Positions 25,249 to 34,089 of a DNA stretch of 64,000 nucleotides are shown in pieces. The stretch spans positions 31,600 through 95,599 of the forward strand of contig QCKB01000008.1 of NCBI GenBank assembly GCA_003215655.1, read 5' to 3'. The DNA is from Prochlorococcus sp. AG-409-J16 (GTDB lineage: Bacteria; Cyanobacteriota; Cyanobacteriia; PCC-6307; Cyanobiaceae). The notes beneath the pieces are model-generated. The model made no database searches, had not been told where the DNA came from, and worked only from the letters and a program-made list of their open reading frames with translations. The position numbers were made by a program, and so were the translations under genes. Within the stretch, counting starts at the first letter, position 1; the number at the start of each line of letters is the position of its first letter.

Positions 25249-25390
25249 GTTGGCTTGTAAATACTTTTAGAACGCTAGCCAGAATTACATAAAACCATAT
25301 AAAATTTAGGAATAATAATTAGATTCTGAAGTAATAAGGTTTATCTTTTTTAATTTGATCGTTCTGTTTGAGAACCGCGGGCTGATTGAT

Positions 25391-26191
25391 TTAATTTTGA
25401 AGTAAGGCTTTCCCCCAAGGCAAAAGACGATGAAGCTCTTTTTGCGAACTAGCTGTTAAAACAGGAAAACTTGCTGAAGCAACGTTTTCGCCAGACTGAA
25501 GATTAGATGGGTCAGCATCTAACCAATGAACAGGGCATTGCAGTTCGGTAAGAATCAACCACGCAGAGGCTAAATCCCATATTTTTGGAGTCGCCTCTAA
25601 AGCTGCAATGGTCTGCCCCATTGCGACTCCAACCATATTTAGGCTTGCTACACCAAGAAGTCTAATTTTTCCAGGAAAAGGTTGATTAGGATTCTTTTGA
25701 AGGACTCGTATTGATCGGCTGCAAAGTGAAATACAGCTGCTAACTGTTGAGTGACGCGATGAGACATTTAATTGTTTCCCATTTATCCACACTCCTTTTC
25801 CTTTAACAGCAATAATTCTTTTCTTCAATGGTGGAAGGTCTAAAAAGGCAGTTTCTGGCTTCCCGTTTACAAACCGAGCTACAGAAATCGCCCAATGTGG
25901 GATACCTGCTGCAAAGTTCGTTGTTCCATCTAATGGGTCGACCACCCAATAAGCAGATGTATTTGGGACACATTTAGAGCCTTCTTCGCTCAATACCCCT
26001 TCTTCTTTGGTGATTTGAGATAGTCCAGTGGATAGTGTCCGGTCACTCCATCTATCGCAATCAGTAATCAAAGTCCCATCAGGCTTTAAATCAGCAGAGA
26101 TTTGACCGAAATCTTTAAGTTGGCGTTCTGATACATGATCGATTAGTTCATGCACTGCTGTTAATTGATTTTCAGTAAGTACGTCATCCAC
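25391..26191 (-). CDS. Inositol monophosphatase family protein
   Basis: A Mg-dependent sugar or inositol phosphatase of the IMPase superfamily. The metal motif DPLDGTTNFAAGIPHWAIS (~residues 86-104) and the C-terminal WDLASAWLI are clear. An upstream acidic site, SEEGS, completes the metal cluster. The substrate cannot be told from these motifs; SuhB-like, histidinol-phosphatase-like and other members share them. It is 266 residues. The ATG at 26191 lies 5 bp after the tolC-like stop on the same strand, so the two are probably cotranscribed. Confidence 0.85.
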   Translation of the reverse strand: MDDVLTENQLTAVHELIDHVSERQLKDFGQISADLKPDGTLITDCDRWSDRTLSTGLSQITKEEGVLSEEGSKCVPNTSAYWVVDPLDGTTNFAAGIPHWAISVARFVNGKPETAFLDLPPLKKRIIAVKGKGVWINGKQLNVSSRHSTVSSCISLCSRSIRVLQKNPNQPFPGKIRLLGVASLNMVGVAMGQTIAALEATPKIWDLASAWLILTELQCPVHWLDADPSNLQSGENVASASFPVLTASSQKELHRLLPWGKALLQN

Positions 26192-26196
26192 TTTTA

Positions 26197-27924
26197 TTAA
26201 GTACTCTTTTTAAGAGGGAGATTTAATGCCTGGCAAGCAGGCTTTACAGGAATTGGCTCAATTGGCACTTCTATAAATTCATCGTTTTCGGGTTTTTCTG
26301 CAGGCAAAAGAATTTGCTTACAAGATTTGATTTCATCTAAGCCAGTATGCCTACTGAGTTGAGCAAGACTTGTGTTATAAATAGCAATCGCATCTGCGTA
26401 GCGCACTTCAGATTGAGTCAGGTCTCGTTGATTATTTACCACTTCACGCTGAGTAGTTACACCGGCTTTGAATCTTAGTCGAGCAAGCCTTAGGGCTTCT
26501 CTTGAGGCAAGGACTTGCCTAGATGTTGTCGCAATATCTTGATTTGCGGTATTTAAATTAAAGAAACTTTGCTCGACTTCCCTCCTTACTCCATCACGCT
26601 TAGAAGCAAACTGGGCTTCACTCTCTTTAGCTTTTTGCTTATTGAATCTGTATAAGGCTTTTGCTTTGCCACCATCAAAAATATTCCAAGTAGCATTTAA
26701 TCCGATTGTGTTACTAGTACTCCAACCGTAATCATCCATATCAATATCTGAAGATGAATCTATTGCAAGTTGTCCTTGATAATTACTAGCACTATAGGTA
26801 TTAAAGATGCTTAGTTTTGGTTGAGAAGCTGCAAGGGCTGCGTTTGCATTGCTATTATTAATAGAAATGTCCAGTAAAACATCATTTAATTCTTCTCTAT
26901 ATTTATATGCAGCAATAATACTTTCCTGAAGGGATGACTCCCATATGCCTATAACTCTTGCTGGGGAAGCTGCAGTAGGGGTTATATCTTGAGGCAGATT
27001 TAAGAGTCCTGCAAGAGATCTTCTGGCGATATTTTGGTCACCTAGCTTACTTGTTAATAACTGCTTGTCTCTGGCAAGTTGCGTTTCGGCTTCAAGGACC
27101 TCTAGTTTAGTAGCTACACCGGCTTTATATCTAGCTTTTGAATCTCTTAAGCTAAGAAGTGAGGCTCTCATAGATTGTTTTCCAATACGAACTCCTTCAT
27201 CTGCTCTTTGCAGAAGAAAGTATTGACGAAGAGCTTGTAAACGAAGATCTCTTAGCGCTATTAGATAAGAATTAATAGCTTTTTCATAGTTATCTCTAGC
27301 AGCTGCGATTTCTGGAACTCTCGCTGGGTCAATTAAATTCCATTTCACTTGTACTGATAATGCTGAAGACCATTGCTTACTTTTAGTATCAGGAGTCGTA
27401 GTGAAATCGGAGTTCCTATATTGCTCTCCTACTAAATATTGAGGGAGACCATTAGCTGTCAAATTGACGGTGGGATACCAAGCTGAAATTGCTGAGAGCA
27501 GTAAGGACTTTCTTTGTTCTACTCTGCTCGCAAATATCTTTAAAGTTGGACTATTAACTTCTGACAACTCTCCTACTTCCTCAATAGTTAGGGGGCGGAG
27601 CTCCCTGGTTGTTACTTGAGCAGGCTTATTTGGTAATGCAAGATCAGGAGGGGCCTTTAGTGATGAAAGAGTTGCCCGAAGTCTGGTTTTGGTGGATTTG
27701 AGTAAGTTTTGATTCCCTTTCGGCCTAGTTCCTTTGAGTTCATGAGATCGAGGGAGCGAGGTTTGCCGCAGTAAAGCGTCGCCATTTATGGAAAGATCTT
27801 TGAATACTGGGCCATCCTTGCTTTCAAATGGTTGAGATTGAATGGGTTGCTTAGCTAGGACCGCATTCACCAATGGAACAAGGACGCCTGCAAGTAAAAG
27901 AATTCTTGCGGTGGTCCTTTGCAC
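26197..27924 (-). CDS. TolC-like outer-membrane efflux protein
   Basis: A predicted outer-membrane channel for type I secretion or RND export. The N-terminal signal (ARILLLAGVLVPLVNAVLA) is followed by a Pro/Lys-rich spacer and two repeated OEP halves of coiled-coil helices, e.g. DSKARYKAGVATKLEVLEAETQLA and ARLRFKAGVTTQREVVNNQRDLT; this repeat is diagnostic. At 575 residues it is longer than E. coli TolC (493) because of the spacer. The start is GTG at 27924. No inner-membrane partner is adjacent; the neighbours are an IMPase-like gene and a radical SAM gene. Confidence 0.88.
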   Translation of the reverse strand: MQRTTARILLLAGVLVPLVNAVLAKQPIQSQPFESKDGPVFKDLSINGDALLRQTSLPRSHELKGTRPKGNQNLLKSTKTRLRATLSSLKAPPDLALPNKPAQVTTRELRPLTIEEVGELSEVNSPTLKIFASRVEQRKSLLLSAISAWYPTVNLTANGLPQYLVGEQYRNSDFTTTPDTKSKQWSSALSVQVKWNLIDPARVPEIAAARDNYEKAINSYLIALRDLRLQALRQYFLLQRADEGVRIGKQSMRASLLSLRDSKARYKAGVATKLEVLEAETQLARDKQLLTSKLGDQNIARRSLAGLLNLPQDITPTAASPARVIGIWESSLQESIIAAYKYREELNDVLLDISINNSNANAALAASQPKLSIFNTYSASNYQGQLAIDSSSDIDMDDYGWSTSNTIGLNATWNIFDGGKAKALYRFNKQKAKESEAQFASKRDGVRREVEQSFFNLNTANQDIATTSRQVLASREALRLARLRFKAGVTTQREVVNNQRDLTQSEVRYADAIAIYNTSLAQLSRHTGLDEIKSCKQILLPAEKPENDEFIEVPIEPIPVKPACQALNLPLKKST

Positions 27925-27948
27925 AGTATTTTGAAAACTGAAAGAAGC

Positions 27949-29346
27949 TTAGTGAATTTCTGCGAGATCTCCTAACGCTGCAACCACGATGTCTTCGGGT
28001 CCATGCACAATTCGAATAGGAACCGCAAGAGAGGAGCTCAGTTCATCGATACTCATATCGTCTAAAAAAACTGCCTCACCTTGCCTCAGCATGACTGATG
28101 GCAAAAGGAGTTGGTCGCCTAAATCGGCCCCTTTTAAACCATTTATTAGGTCTTGACCGGTAAGCAATCCAGTTACAACTTGTTCAGTGCCCCAGAACAA
28201 GCTTGGTAACCCATACAATTTAATTTCTAGTCCCTTAATTGAATTCATTCGAGCACAAATCGGCTCTAGGGCATCCTTGACCAATTTCCCTACTACCCAA
28301 CTACAACGCCTTTGAGTATTGAGTGATGTAGGTAGATCTTGCGTTGCCTCATCCATCATTTCCAAAAAGGCTCTAATGCTCCCTACACCATTTTCTTGTT
28401 GCGGTAAATCTTCATAGGTATTTCGAGCGGGTAGTGGTTGTCTAGCAATTAGATACCACTCATCAGCAAGCCAAGCGAAATTCGAATGCAGAAAACTTTT
28501 GAATTGCTTTTGAAGAGTTTCTACTTGATTTATTACTTGTAATGCACATTTAGGCGAAACAGGCAATAGTCCATCATTCTTAGGACGAAAACGAGTTAAT
28601 CCAACTGGTACAACTGCTGTGGATATAACAGTAGGCCATTCACCTTGTCCATATTTAGAGAGGTCAACAAGTGTTTTCTGTAATGCCTCTCCATCATTCA
28701 AACCAGGGCAAACAACAACTTGAGCATGAATCTGAAGCTCATGTTGTGAGAACCAATCTAATTGTTCCTTGAGATGTGCGGCTTGGGGATTCTTAAGCAT
28801 CTTTGACCTGAGATTTGGATCGGTTGTATGCACAGAGACAAAAAGAGGAGAAAGACGCTGCTCGTTTATACGCTGCCAGTCTTTATCTTTGAGGTTGGTT
28901 AGTGTTAAGTAAGAGCCATAAAGGAAGCTCAATCTGAAATCATCGTCTTTGAGGTAAAGACTTTGGCGCCTGCCAGGTGGCTGTTGATCAATAAAGCAAA
29001 ATGAACAATGGTTATTACATTGTTTAAGTCCATCAAACAATGCCTCCTTAAACCCCAGCCCAAGCCCTTGGTCGGGTTCTTTATCGCAGTCGACCACATG
29101 TATTTTCCCTTTCTTATCAATTACTTTTAGCCGGAGAGTTTCTTCAACAATTAGGTATCGATAATCAATTAGATCCCTAGGTACAACTCCATTGATACTT
29201 ATAAGTCGGTCTCCTGGCTCAAAGCCTAAGTACTCCCCTATGGAGCCCTCCTCGACCAATGTAATCTCTGCAGGAGAAGGTGGAAGAAAAGAAGCTTCAG
29301 CTTCTTTCGCGGTTAGCGCAATACCTGTAGAGGGCTCATTCCACAC
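27949..29346 (-). CDS. Radical SAM/DUF512 Fe-S oxidoreductase with PDZ-like domain
   Basis: A 465-residue protein of a cyanobacterial family with a PDZ-like N-terminus (IGEYLGFEPGDRLISINGVVP), a radical-SAM Cys triad C110-x3-C114-x2-C117 (CNNHCSFCF) and a C-terminal DUF512 region. The triad spacing suggests a 4Fe-4S cluster and SAM chemistry; the substrate is unknown. The start is GTG at 29346. It lies between tolC (24 bp) and uppP (21 bp) on the same strand. Confidence 0.85.
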   Translation of the reverse strand: MWNEPSTGIALTAKEAEASFLPPSPAEITLVEEGSIGEYLGFEPGDRLISINGVVPRDLIDYRYLIVEETLRLKVIDKKGKIHVVDCDKEPDQGLGLGFKEALFDGLKQCNNHCSFCFIDQQPPGRRQSLYLKDDDFRLSFLYGSYLTLTNLKDKDWQRINEQRLSPLFVSVHTTDPNLRSKMLKNPQAAHLKEQLDWFSQHELQIHAQVVVCPGLNDGEALQKTLVDLSKYGQGEWPTVISTAVVPVGLTRFRPKNDGLLPVSPKCALQVINQVETLQKQFKSFLHSNFAWLADEWYLIARQPLPARNTYEDLPQQENGVGSIRAFLEMMDEATQDLPTSLNTQRRCSWVVGKLVKDALEPICARMNSIKGLEIKLYGLPSLFWGTEQVVTGLLTGQDLINGLKGADLGDQLLLPSVMLRQGEAVFLDDMSIDELSSSLAVPIRIVHGPEDIVVAALGDLAEIH

Positions 29347-29367
29347 AATTAATCAGCTTGGTTCTGT

Positions 29368-30231
29368 TTAGTTTGATGCAGCAGACTGATTCCACCACAT
29401 AAGAAGTAATAGACCAAATAACAACCTATAAGCGACAAAGATCCAGGAATTGTTCTTTTGAAAAAAATTTAAGAGCCAGTCAATGGCCAGCCATGATACT
29501 GCCGCTGATGAGAGCATCCCAAGAATTATGGGTAAGAATTCCTTAAGTTCTGGACTTACAAATGAATCTTTTAGTTCGACAATCCCAGCAAGAATAATTG
29601 CAGGTATGCCAATTAGGAAAGAGAATTTGGCCCCAGAATCACGTTTCCACCCATAAATCAATGCTGTAGTTAAAGTAATCCCAGATCGAGAAACTCCTGG
29701 GATTAATGCAAATATTTGTGCGATTCCAATAATTAGTCCATCAATTGGCCTTACATCATTTATTTCTTTTATGCGTGAGCCAAATTTTTCTCCTAAGGCT
29801 AAGAATGATGCCATTAAAATAGATGTTAATGCAATGAAAGGGACGCTTCTTAAAAGTGATTCACTGTAGCCAACCCAGAAAACCTTTATTAGCATCCCGC
29901 TTAAAACTATTGGTAAAATACTAATAAAAATAGCAATTCCTAAGCGTGCATCTGTGTTGCCCCATTTGCCATTACTGAATGCTGAAAATATTCCTTTGAG
30001 AATCTTCTTCAGATCTTTTCTAAAGTAAGCAATTACAGCAAATATGCTTCCAAGTTGAAGGACTGCAGCAACTGACACCCCTGGATCACCCCAACCCAAT
30101 AATATTGGGACAACCTTTAGATGTGCAGTGCTACTAATAGGCAAGAACTCGGTCAGTCCTTGTATTAACCCTAGAACTAGGAACTCTAAGCAAGTTTTCA
30201 GTAACCCCATTGATTCGTCTAGCTCACCCAT
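29368..30231 (-). CDS. uppP: Undecaprenyl-diphosphatase UppP/BacA
   Basis: A polytopic membrane enzyme that dephosphorylates undecaprenyl diphosphate, recycling the lipid carrier for peptidoglycan. Both catalytic motifs are present: GLTEFLPISSTAHL (residues ~25-38) and PGVSRSGITLTTAL. The length of 287 residues is slightly more than E. coli UppP (273); an internal ATG at residue 8 (MGLLKTCLEF) may be the true start. It is divergent from the DUF3120 gene across about 110 bp. Confidence 0.93.
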   Translation of the reverse strand: MGELDESMGLLKTCLEFLVLGLIQGLTEFLPISSTAHLKVVPILLGWGDPGVSVAAVLQLGSIFAVIAYFRKDLKKILKGIFSAFSNGKWGNTDARLGIAIFISILPIVLSGMLIKVFWVGYSESLLRSVPFIALTSILMASFLALGEKFGSRIKEINDVRPIDGLIIGIAQIFALIPGVSRSGITLTTALIYGWKRDSGAKFSFLIGIPAIILAGIVELKDSFVSPELKEFLPIILGMLSSAAVSWLAIDWLLNFFQKNNSWIFVAYRLLFGLLLLMWWNQSAASN

Positions 30232-30334
30232 TCAGAGAAAATCTCATAAATCTATTGAGGTATATAAGTCATTACAGCTCTTCAATTCGATTAAGTGCCC
30301 TCAGTCTTCTAAGGTTCCTTAAATTTCCTAGATT

Positions 30335-30342
30335 AAGGAGGT
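30335..30342 (+). promoter_or_regulatory. Shine-Dalgarno that may shift the DUF3120 start
   Basis: AAGGAGGT ends at 30342, directly against the ATG at 30343, so there is no spacer. The TTG at 30349, two codons into the ORF, is 6 nt away, which is close to ideal spacing. The true start of the DUF3120 protein may therefore be the TTG. Confidence 0.5.
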
Positions 30343-31140
30343 ATGCTTTTGTCTAGCGGTTCGACTAGAAAAGCATCTCTTTATACCTCTTTTCTTCAAC
30401 TTGGAGAAGCTTTTTTAAGGCACGAAAAACTGGAACGAGTCAAAACGCCAAAGGAAACATTCTTTTCAAGACCTCTTTATTTGCAATTGCTTGCCAGTGC
30501 AATGGTGGTCCTTCCAGTATTGGTTCAAGCTCCTTGGGTTCGTCTATACCCTTATTCCGCTTGTCTTTTTACCTTGTGCCTTCTTTCCCTAGGAATTCTT
30601 ATTGGAGAGATTTGGGATGAAAAACTTTCACCTGCAGGCCCACTTTTAATAGGAGTAAGTGGAAGTTGGTTTTGTGGATGCCTATTTTGGGGGTGGCTTA
30701 GGGAATATCCAATATGGCATTTACCAGTTGAGTCTCTCGCTTTGCCAATTGCCTTGATAGGTCTTCGCACTCGTTGGAGAGTGGGCGCGGCTTTTTACTT
30801 GGCTTGCTTGCTTGGCACTGCTCTTACAGATCTAATGATGCTTCTGACGGGAGTTATGGTCCAATGGCCTTTAGTCGTGAATGCGCCTCTCTCTGAGGCT
30901 CCTAAGCTTCTCTATGAGGCTGCGAATCAACTGCTTGACCCGCTCTCAATAGCTTTGCTCTTAAGTGCTGCAGTTTTGATTATGTTGATTGCACGGGCAA
31001 TGCGATTAAAGGCAAGCCTTGATGCTTATTTGAGAGAAACCTGGATGGTTGCAAGCTCTGCTCTCACAACAACTTTATTGATTGATGGACTGTTTCTCAT
31101 CACAGCCTTAATTCAGCCTCAATTGAGTGGATTGATTTGA
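30343..31140 (+). CDS. DUF3120 family membrane protein
   Basis: A 265-residue polytopic protein of a cyanobacteria-restricted family. Visible marks are VVLPVLVQAPWVRLYPYSAC and a region of alternating TM helices (about 6). Function is unknown. Start choice: ATG 30343 abuts the Shine-Dalgarno, while TTG 30349 has normal spacing. It is divergent from uppP and is followed by a 190-bp gap that ends in a strong terminator just before nadB. Confidence 0.78.
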   Translation: MLLSSGSTRKASLYTSFLQLGEAFLRHEKLERVKTPKETFFSRPLYLQLLASAMVVLPVLVQAPWVRLYPYSACLFTLCLLSLGILIGEIWDEKLSPAGPLLIGVSGSWFCGCLFWGWLREYPIWHLPVESLALPIALIGLRTRWRVGAAFYLACLLGTALTDLMMLLTGVMVQWPLVVNAPLSEAPKLLYEAANQLLDPLSIALLLSAAVLIMLIARAMRLKASLDAYLRETWMVASSALTTTLLIDGLFLITALIQPQLSGLI

Positions 31141-31292
31141 ACTCATCTTCAAAAACTTATTTCAGAAGCTAATAATTCAAGTTTCATCTAAGTAAAGTTT
31201 ATTGAAAATTCTATTACTACTTTTAAATTGAGGTTTCTTTAAGAGCTGGTATTAAAGTTAATCAAATCTCCTATTGAATAAAATCAACTTAA

Positions 31293-31320
31293 GGCCGTCG
31301 CTCTAGCGGACGGCTTTTTT
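31293..31320 (+). terminator. Intrinsic terminator immediately upstream of nadB
   Basis: GGCCGTCGCTCTAGCGGACGGC folds as GCCGTC/GACGGC with an inner GCT/AGC stem (one bulged G) and is followed by six T. It is the strongest terminator-like hairpin I can see in the window. It ends 9 nt before the nadB ATG, leaving no room for a ribosome binding site between. It may end the DUF3120 transcript, end a short RNA from the 31141-31292 gap, or attenuate nadB. Confidence 0.75.
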
Positions 31321-31329
31321 GCTTAGTTT

Positions 31330-33000
31330 ATGAGGCGTACTTCATCTTCTAGTTCTATATCCACTGGTCCTTGGGATGTAGTGGTAATTGGTGCAGGAGC
31401 AGCAGGGCTGATGACTTGCCTAGAACTACCTGCTCAGTTGAAGGTTCTTTTGTTGAACCGAAACACCAGTCGCCGCTCTTCTAGTCGATGGGCTCAAGGT
31501 GGAATTGCTGCGGCTACTCGTCCTGAAGATAGTGTTAAAAGCCATGCTGAAGATACTCTTAGGTCAGGGGCTGGTCTTTGTGATGGGGATGCTGTTCGCC
31601 TGCTTGTAAAGGAAGCCCCTTATTGCGTGCAGCGCTTAGAAAAGCTTGGGATGACATTTGATCGCATTGGGAATGATTTATCAACAACACTTGAAGCGGC
31701 TCATAGTCATCGGAGGGTCCTACACGTAAAGGATCGAACTGGTAGGGCTTTAGTCGAAGTTCTTCAAGATCAAGTGGAACAGAGGCCCAATCTCACACAT
31801 CGGCGAGGAGTGAGAGTTACACAATTATGGGTTGAGCACAATCGGTGTTGTGGCGTGCAGGTCCTAGATGGTCCTGTATTGCATTGGATAGCGGCTAGGG
31901 CCGTTGTACTTGCGACTGGTGGAGGTGGGCACTTGTTCGCAAACACCACAAATCCAGCCCAGGCATGTGGCGAAGGAATAGCTCTTTCATGGAGAGCAGG
32001 TGCTGCTGTGGAAGATCTTGAATTTGTCCAATTTCATCCAACAGCCCTAAAGCTCAAGGACGCTCCGTGTTTTTTGCTTTCCGAGGCCTTGAGAGGAGAA
32101 GGTGCTGTATTGCTTGACTCTCAAGGCAAAAGCCCTGTTGCGAATTTGCCAGGTCGTGAACTCGCTCCTCGCCATCAGGTGAGCATCAGTCTTTTTAAAG
32201 CTATGCAGAAGCAAAGTGTTGATTATTTAGGCCTTGATTTAAAATCAATCCCTCAGGAGAAAGTAGAGAAACAGTTCCCCACAATTCTTGAAAGGCTTAG
32301 AGGTTTTGGTCTGGATCCTCTAAAAGATCAGATACCAATTGCTCCTGCTGCTCATTATTGGATGGGAGGTGTGGCTACTAATTTGAATGCAGAAACAACT
32401 CTTCCAGGTCTTTATGCAGTTGGTGAAGTCGCGTGTACTGGGATTCATGGTGCTAATCGACTTGCAAGCAATTCGTTGATGGAATGTTTGGTTTTCGCAA
32501 GACAGATTGCATCAATTGAATTAGCTTCTGCAAGTAGATTCGGTGGCTATAAAGTTAAGGACATTCCACCTCCTATAGAAGGTATAAAAGACCATTGTGA
32601 AAACCACGAAGATCTCGTTAAAGAAATCCAAGATTTAAGAGAACTATGCTGGAGCGAAGCTGGTGTTAATCGTTTTTCTAATGGTATGCAGGAGGCCTTA
32701 AGGTTAATCAAAATTAGGATGCAAAATAGATCTGCGCATGAATTACTTAGTCTAGTAAATAATCAACATCGAGATATTAGCTATCGCCTTGATGATATTT
32801 CTAGAAGAATGTTAAATCTGCTTCTAGACTTAAGCCATAGACAGCTAACAAGCTCATTAATGCTTGAAGCCTGTTTATTTCGTCGTGAAAGTCGTGGAGG
32901 ACATTTTAGGAGCGATTTCCCTGCATCTCTCCCACAATGGCAATGTCATTCAGTTCAAAAAAGGGGACAAGAAATCTCTACTAGAGCGGTAAGAAACTAA
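31330..33000 (+). CDS. nadB: L-aspartate oxidase
   Basis: A flavoprotein oxidising L-aspartate to iminoaspartate, the first step of de novo NAD synthesis. The FAD motif VVVIGAGAAGLMTCLEL is near residues 16-32. Succinate-dehydrogenase-like signatures follow: SRWAQGGIAAA, EFVQFHPTA and GANRLASNSLMECLVF. At 556 residues it is typical. The first ~13 residues are Ser/Thr-rich. The ATG at 31330 has no Shine-Dalgarno and sits just after a terminator, so it may be expressed from a leaderless mRNA or have a regulated start. Confidence 0.93.
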   Translation: MRRTSSSSSISTGPWDVVVIGAGAAGLMTCLELPAQLKVLLLNRNTSRRSSSRWAQGGIAAATRPEDSVKSHAEDTLRSGAGLCDGDAVRLLVKEAPYCVQRLEKLGMTFDRIGNDLSTTLEAAHSHRRVLHVKDRTGRALVEVLQDQVEQRPNLTHRRGVRVTQLWVEHNRCCGVQVLDGPVLHWIAARAVVLATGGGGHLFANTTNPAQACGEGIALSWRAGAAVEDLEFVQFHPTALKLKDAPCFLLSEALRGEGAVLLDSQGKSPVANLPGRELAPRHQVSISLFKAMQKQSVDYLGLDLKSIPQEKVEKQFPTILERLRGFGLDPLKDQIPIAPAAHYWMGGVATNLNAETTLPGLYAVGEVACTGIHGANRLASNSLMECLVFARQIASIELASASRFGGYKVKDIPPPIEGIKDHCENHEDLVKEIQDLRELCWSEAGVNRFSNGMQEALRLIKIRMQNRSAHELLSLVNNQHRDISYRLDDISRRMLNLLLDLSHRQLTSSLMLEACLFRRESRGGHFRSDFPASLPQWQCHSVQKRGQEISTRAVRN

Positions 33001-33017
33001 ACCTTTTAAAAGTTAGT
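32996..33017. repeat. Inverted repeat spanning the nadB and VKOR stop codons
   Basis: ACTAA...TTAGT flank CTTTTAAAAG, with a 2-nt bulge, forming an imperfect hairpin whose arms contain the nadB TAA (32998-33000) and, at the centre, the TAA of the convergent gene (33006-33008). It is AT-rich and weak. It may serve both 3' ends. Confidence 0.35.
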
Positions 33018-33950
33018 ATTTTTTTTGAAATTACTTATATCGGCTAATTCGCTTAGTGATTTGACACCTGCATCTATTTCTCCATTAATTTCCCAGGAAG
33101 GGAAGGCTTCTATCCCTTTATTTTGACAAAGGGATCTCTGACTATTTTGTCCATCTTCTGCACATTCAATAATTTTTAATTTTCTAGAGGCTTCCTTCCC
33201 GAATAGTTCTTTCTGATCATGGCAATGTGGACACCAGTAAGCGCTATACATTACTGCACCTTTACGAGTTAAATGTTCAGCTAGAGAGACTTTCGATGGT
33301 GTGCTAACGCTTTGAACAATAGGAGGAATACCCTCTTGATTACTACTCAAAACTTCTGGTCGAGTAGGATCTACTAATGAGGACCAGCTTAATCCAGCTA
33401 GAAGAATTGCCAGTGAAAGTAACAAGCCTCTAAAAAATAATTGACCTGGATTATCCCATCTACCACCTATAAGGGTCAAAATAAATATCCCTAAGGAAAT
33501 AAATACTGAAAGTAAGCAGAAGAAGCAGAATGCTTTGATCTTAAAAACCATTAAGCCCAGCAAAACCAGGCTGAACATGCTCATTGCGCATGATGCAGTA
33601 AATAATCCCCACCAAGTTTTTTTAGAGAGATTTGCTTTTGTTTCTGATATGCCAGGCAAGAAAGGAACTATTGCCATTAAAAGAACGGCTAAGTAGCTGA
33701 GTAATCCCACCAAAGACAATGGGAATGAAATCTGGCCTGCAATTGAAATAGTTCCCCAAGCGCTAGTAAGTACTTTCTCGCAGCCATTAGCTCCTCCTGG
33801 ACAAGCAAGAGAACCAATCCATCCAAACCTATTCAGTGTGATTGATCCGGTATCAATAACTCCTAACGTTGCTAAAAATGCGATCGTTATCCTTGCCCAT
33901 TTCAACCCCTGATCGTTGCGGCGACGGCTAGTGAGGCGAGAGGTGCCCAT
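33006..33950 (-). CDS. VKOR-thioredoxin fusion (disulfide bond formation)
   Basis: An integral membrane quinone-dependent oxidase fused to a periplasmic or lumenal thioredoxin-like domain. The VKOR part has Cys50 and Cys57 in the loop CPGGANGC and the catalytic C-x-x-C at 142-145 (FCFFC), among several TM helices. After a TM segment, residues ~215-314 form a Trx domain with Cys240-Pro-His-Cys243. Such fusions drive disulfide formation in cyanobacteria and chloroplasts, acting as a combined DsbA/DsbB. It is divergent from rimO and convergent with nadB (5-bp gap). Confidence 0.9.
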   Translation of the reverse strand: MGTSRLTSRRRNDQGLKWARITIAFLATLGVIDTGSITLNRFGWIGSLACPGGANGCEKVLTSAWGTISIAGQISFPLSLVGLLSYLAVLLMAIVPFLPGISETKANLSKKTWWGLFTASCAMSMFSLVLLGLMVFKIKAFCFFCLLSVFISLGIFILTLIGGRWDNPGQLFFRGLLLSLAILLAGLSWSSLVDPTRPEVLSSNQEGIPPIVQSVSTPSKVSLAEHLTRKGAVMYSAYWCPHCHDQKELFGKEASRKLKIIECAEDGQNSQRSLCQNKGIEAFPSWEINGEIDAGVKSLSELADISNFKKNTNF

Positions 33951-34089
33951 TTCTTAGGGAGAATTTGATTAATTCTGCCAGTTCAGATATAGCTAGATTG
34001 ATATACAAGGTGAATAAAGACTGATTTCGTTAGATGAGGTCAGTTCTTTTTCTACCTGAGTCATTATTAATCTTGATCCACCCTTTGGT

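Noticed and set aside
26197..27924. Idea that the TolC gene belongs to a local type I secretion operon.
   Set aside because: No ABC or membrane-fusion gene is adjacent; the neighbours are an IMPase-like gene and a radical SAM gene.
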